Source: Pseudoalteromonas sp. R3 (GTDB lineage: Bacteria > Pseudomonadota > Gammaproteobacteria > Enterobacterales > Alteromonadaceae). From it: DNA of 64,000 nucleotides. Position numbers and translations under genes: made by a program. Positions 62,505 to 64,000 of this stretch are shown in pieces. The stretch is taken from positions 3,782,001 to 3,846,000 of the forward strand of contig NZ_CP034835.1 of assembly GCF_004014715.1 (NCBI RefSeq), given 5' to 3'. The notes beneath the pieces were generated by a model, which ran no database searches, was not told the origin of the DNA, and saw nothing but the letters and a program-made list of their open reading frames with translations. How positions within the stretch are numbered: the first letter of the stretch is position 1; each line of letters starts with the position of its first letter.

Positions 62505-64000
62505 AGGCTTCCCCTGGCAAATTTAAACGCACATGCCTGCTGGGCTTGTTTAACCAACTGAAATGCCTCTTTGAGTTGATGCCGCTCCAGAGAGCCCAAA
62601 TGAGCTGGATTGATACAGTTTTCAGGTAAACCTTCTCGGTCAATCTGAGTGCGTAAACGCAGCTGAGTTAAAAATCGCCAACAGTCCTGTAAATTGGCAA
62701 TGTCCTCGTCACTGAGTAGCTTGCGTCCTTTCAGGGCCTTTAATCGCTGTAATGTATTGGCTTTGCTGATCCCGGCTTGTAACGCGTAAAGACGAACAAT
62801 ATCGTTAATGATCACAACACCGCGCTTTTTCAGATCCAAATATTTGTGCTTATGTTTGTCTTGTTGCAGCTTAAACTGATGAAATAAACCTATCGGCACA
62901 GTATTCACATTGATATCTGCCGCCATTGCTGCATAAAACAATTCATTTTTCGGGCTCTCATTCAGATGATGTAAAAATTGCCCGAACAAAACATCAGATC
63001 CGGTTATAAAACGCAGATCAAAGTAGATTTTACAGTTCAACATGGCATGAGGGGTCGGTGCATGGATCCAGGTGGTGAACCGATCGCACCACTCACTGAT
63101 CGTGCCCCGGCAAGCCGGATTGCTCGCCATAATATTACCCGGGCAAGTGCGGATCCCACATTCATCCAGCTGCTGGCACACAAACGATCCGAGCTGCGAA
63201 AAATACGCTCTTTGCTCATCAGTTATCCCCTCAGGCAACAGCAGGCCATTATCCTGATCGGAATGCAGAGTTTGCTCTTCACGGGCCTGAGAGCCGAAAC
63301 AGATCCAGGCAAACGGGGTCGGAGCAGTACCATATTGCTGTTCGTATAAGTCGATTAAACGGCCAGTCAAAGCATCACTCAAGCCACTGAGCAGTTGCCC
63401 AATCAAAGAAATATCTTCGATCTTATTGGCAAATTCACTCAACAGATCCGGGATCTCCTTCGCCAACTGCTTCACTTCAGCATTGCTGCGCGCTTTATAG
63501 ATCCGCCCAATCAACTGTACCGGATCGCTTTTTTGCTGGCGTAAAAGATCGGTGCTGGTGATCATGCCCATAGGAGTACGATCTTCATTGAGTACGGGCA
63601 GATGATGAATATTGTGCTTCAGCATCAGGTGGAGTGCCGAAAAAATTCGATTATTCTCAAAAATATACTTGGGTTTGACCGTCATGATCTCACGAATAGC
63701 CAGGGCAGGATCCAGCCCTTCAGCCAACACCCGATTACGCAAATCACGGTCGGTCACAACCCCCGCGAGCTGCTTGTTCTGCGTCACCATAATCGAAGAA
63801 ACTCGGTGCTTTTTCATTACTTTGGCCGCATCCTGAATACTGGCCTGTGGCTCCAGCGTCACCGCAGCCCGGCTCATCAGCTCACTAACCGGGCGCTCCG
63901 ACCAGCTCGCCGTCGACTCTTTATAATGATTGGACAATAAGCGTTTGGCGTGGGCACGCACAAAATACTGCTCAAAAGGTTTGTACTCTCGGCGAAGAAA
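62501..64000 (-). CDS. CBS-pair and DUF294 nucleotidyltransferase-like protein, N-terminus beyond window
   Basis: The frame is open to the window end. It has two CBS motifs (SELMSRAAVTLEP and IREIMTVKPKYIF), then a DUF294 nucleotidyltransferase domain with GSQAREEQTLHSDQDNGLLL (GS and DxD) and its C-terminal helical part. Related proteins carry a cyclic-nucleotide-binding domain at the N-terminus, which would lie outside. The role is probably signalling. It couples to the downstream exonuclease through an ATGA overlap at 62501-62504. Confidence 0.9.
   Translation of the reverse strand, partial: FLRREYKPFEQYFVRAHAKRLLSNHYKESTASWSERPVSELMSRAAVTLEPQASIQDAAKVMKKHRVSSIMVTQNKQLAGVVTDRDLRNRVLAEGLDPALAIREIMTVKPKYIFENNRIFSALHLMLKHNIHHLPVLNEDRTPMGMITSTDLLRQQKSDPVQLIGRIYKARSNAEVKQLAKEIPDLLSEFANKIEDISLIGQLLSGLSDALTGRLIDLYEQQYGTAPTPFAWICFGSQAREEQTLHSDQDNGLLLPEGITDEQRAYFSQLGSFVCQQLDECGIRTCPGNIMASNPACRGTISEWCDRFTTWIHAPTPHAMLNCKIYFDLRFITGSDVLFGQFLHHLNESPKNELFYAAMAADINVNTVPIGLFHQFKLQQDKHKHKYLDLKKRGVVIINDIVRLYALQAGISKANTLQRLKALKGRKLLSDEDIANLQDCWRFLTQLRLRTQIDREGLPENCINPAHLGSLERHQLKEAFQLVKQAQQACAFKFARGSL

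Overview
The window is a chromosomal block of a marine gammaproteobacterium of the Alteromonadales, most likely Pseudoalteromonas. This rests on the rRNA operon type, the gene content and several gene orders shared with E. coli. The genus is an inference, because no 16S comparison could be run. Nearly all of the window is core genome. I see no prophage, insertion sequence, CRISPR array or toxin-antitoxin locus.

Layout. (1) 1-4000, minus strand: ftsB-ispD-ispF-truD-surE, an overlapping cell division / isoprenoid / tRNA modification operon, plus two poorly known proteins. (2) 4031-6356, plus strand: a DUF1653 protein, then a MoxR-type AAA+ ATPase and a CoxE-like VWA protein. (3) 6357-12941: a repeat-rich spacer, then a complete rRNA operon on the minus strand (16S-23S-5S) with two promoters, boxA sites, RNase III stems and duplicated terminators. 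(4) 12942-26138: a porin, the divergent pair hdfR/maoP, rarD, recQ, an Omp85-type outer-membrane protein, a small MscS-like protein, a TPR lipoprotein, efpL and a hybrid sensor kinase. (5) 26166-37827: holD-rimI, tRNA-Trp, guaB-guaA, xseA, cysE, an M16 peptidase lipoprotein and a MetJ-box-preceded methylenetetrahydrofolate-reductase-like gene. (6) 37893-45644: secB-gpsA, grxC and a rhodanese gene facing gpmI-envC-ctpA-yibQ, the same arrangement as in E. coli apart from the inserted S41 protease. (7) 45689-53604: pepB, sfsA, then dksA-gluQ-pcnB-folK-panB-panC and a small Cys-rich lipoprotein. (8) 53665-56346: a phosphate-starvation cluster, with a deleted pstS and phoB-phoR, carrying Pho-box-like sites. 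(9) 56803-64000: a second porin, a GATC-dense spacer, epd-pgk-fba, a DnaQ-like exonuclease and a CBS/DUF294 nucleotidyltransferase cut by the window end.

Sequence quality dominates interpretation. At least 17 small indels break nine genes (moxR-like, hybrid kinase, xseA, cysE, M16 peptidase, ctpA, pstS, phoB, fba). Most are single bases in short homopolymers, several genes are ones a cell can hardly lose, and corrected lengths match the families. I read most of them as sequencing or assembly errors. The internal loss of about 450 bases in pstS is a different kind of event.

The most interesting sites are a probable AUU start codon in pcnB at the same position as in E. coli, a cluster of 16 GATC sites between fba and the second porin, the hdfR/maoP pair next to an rRNA operon, and a 135-base tandem repeat beside duplicated rRNA terminators. 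I did not find a convincing new multi-gene system. The closest candidate is the MoxR/VWA pair, whose VWA metal site has a Gly in place of the first MIDAS Ser.
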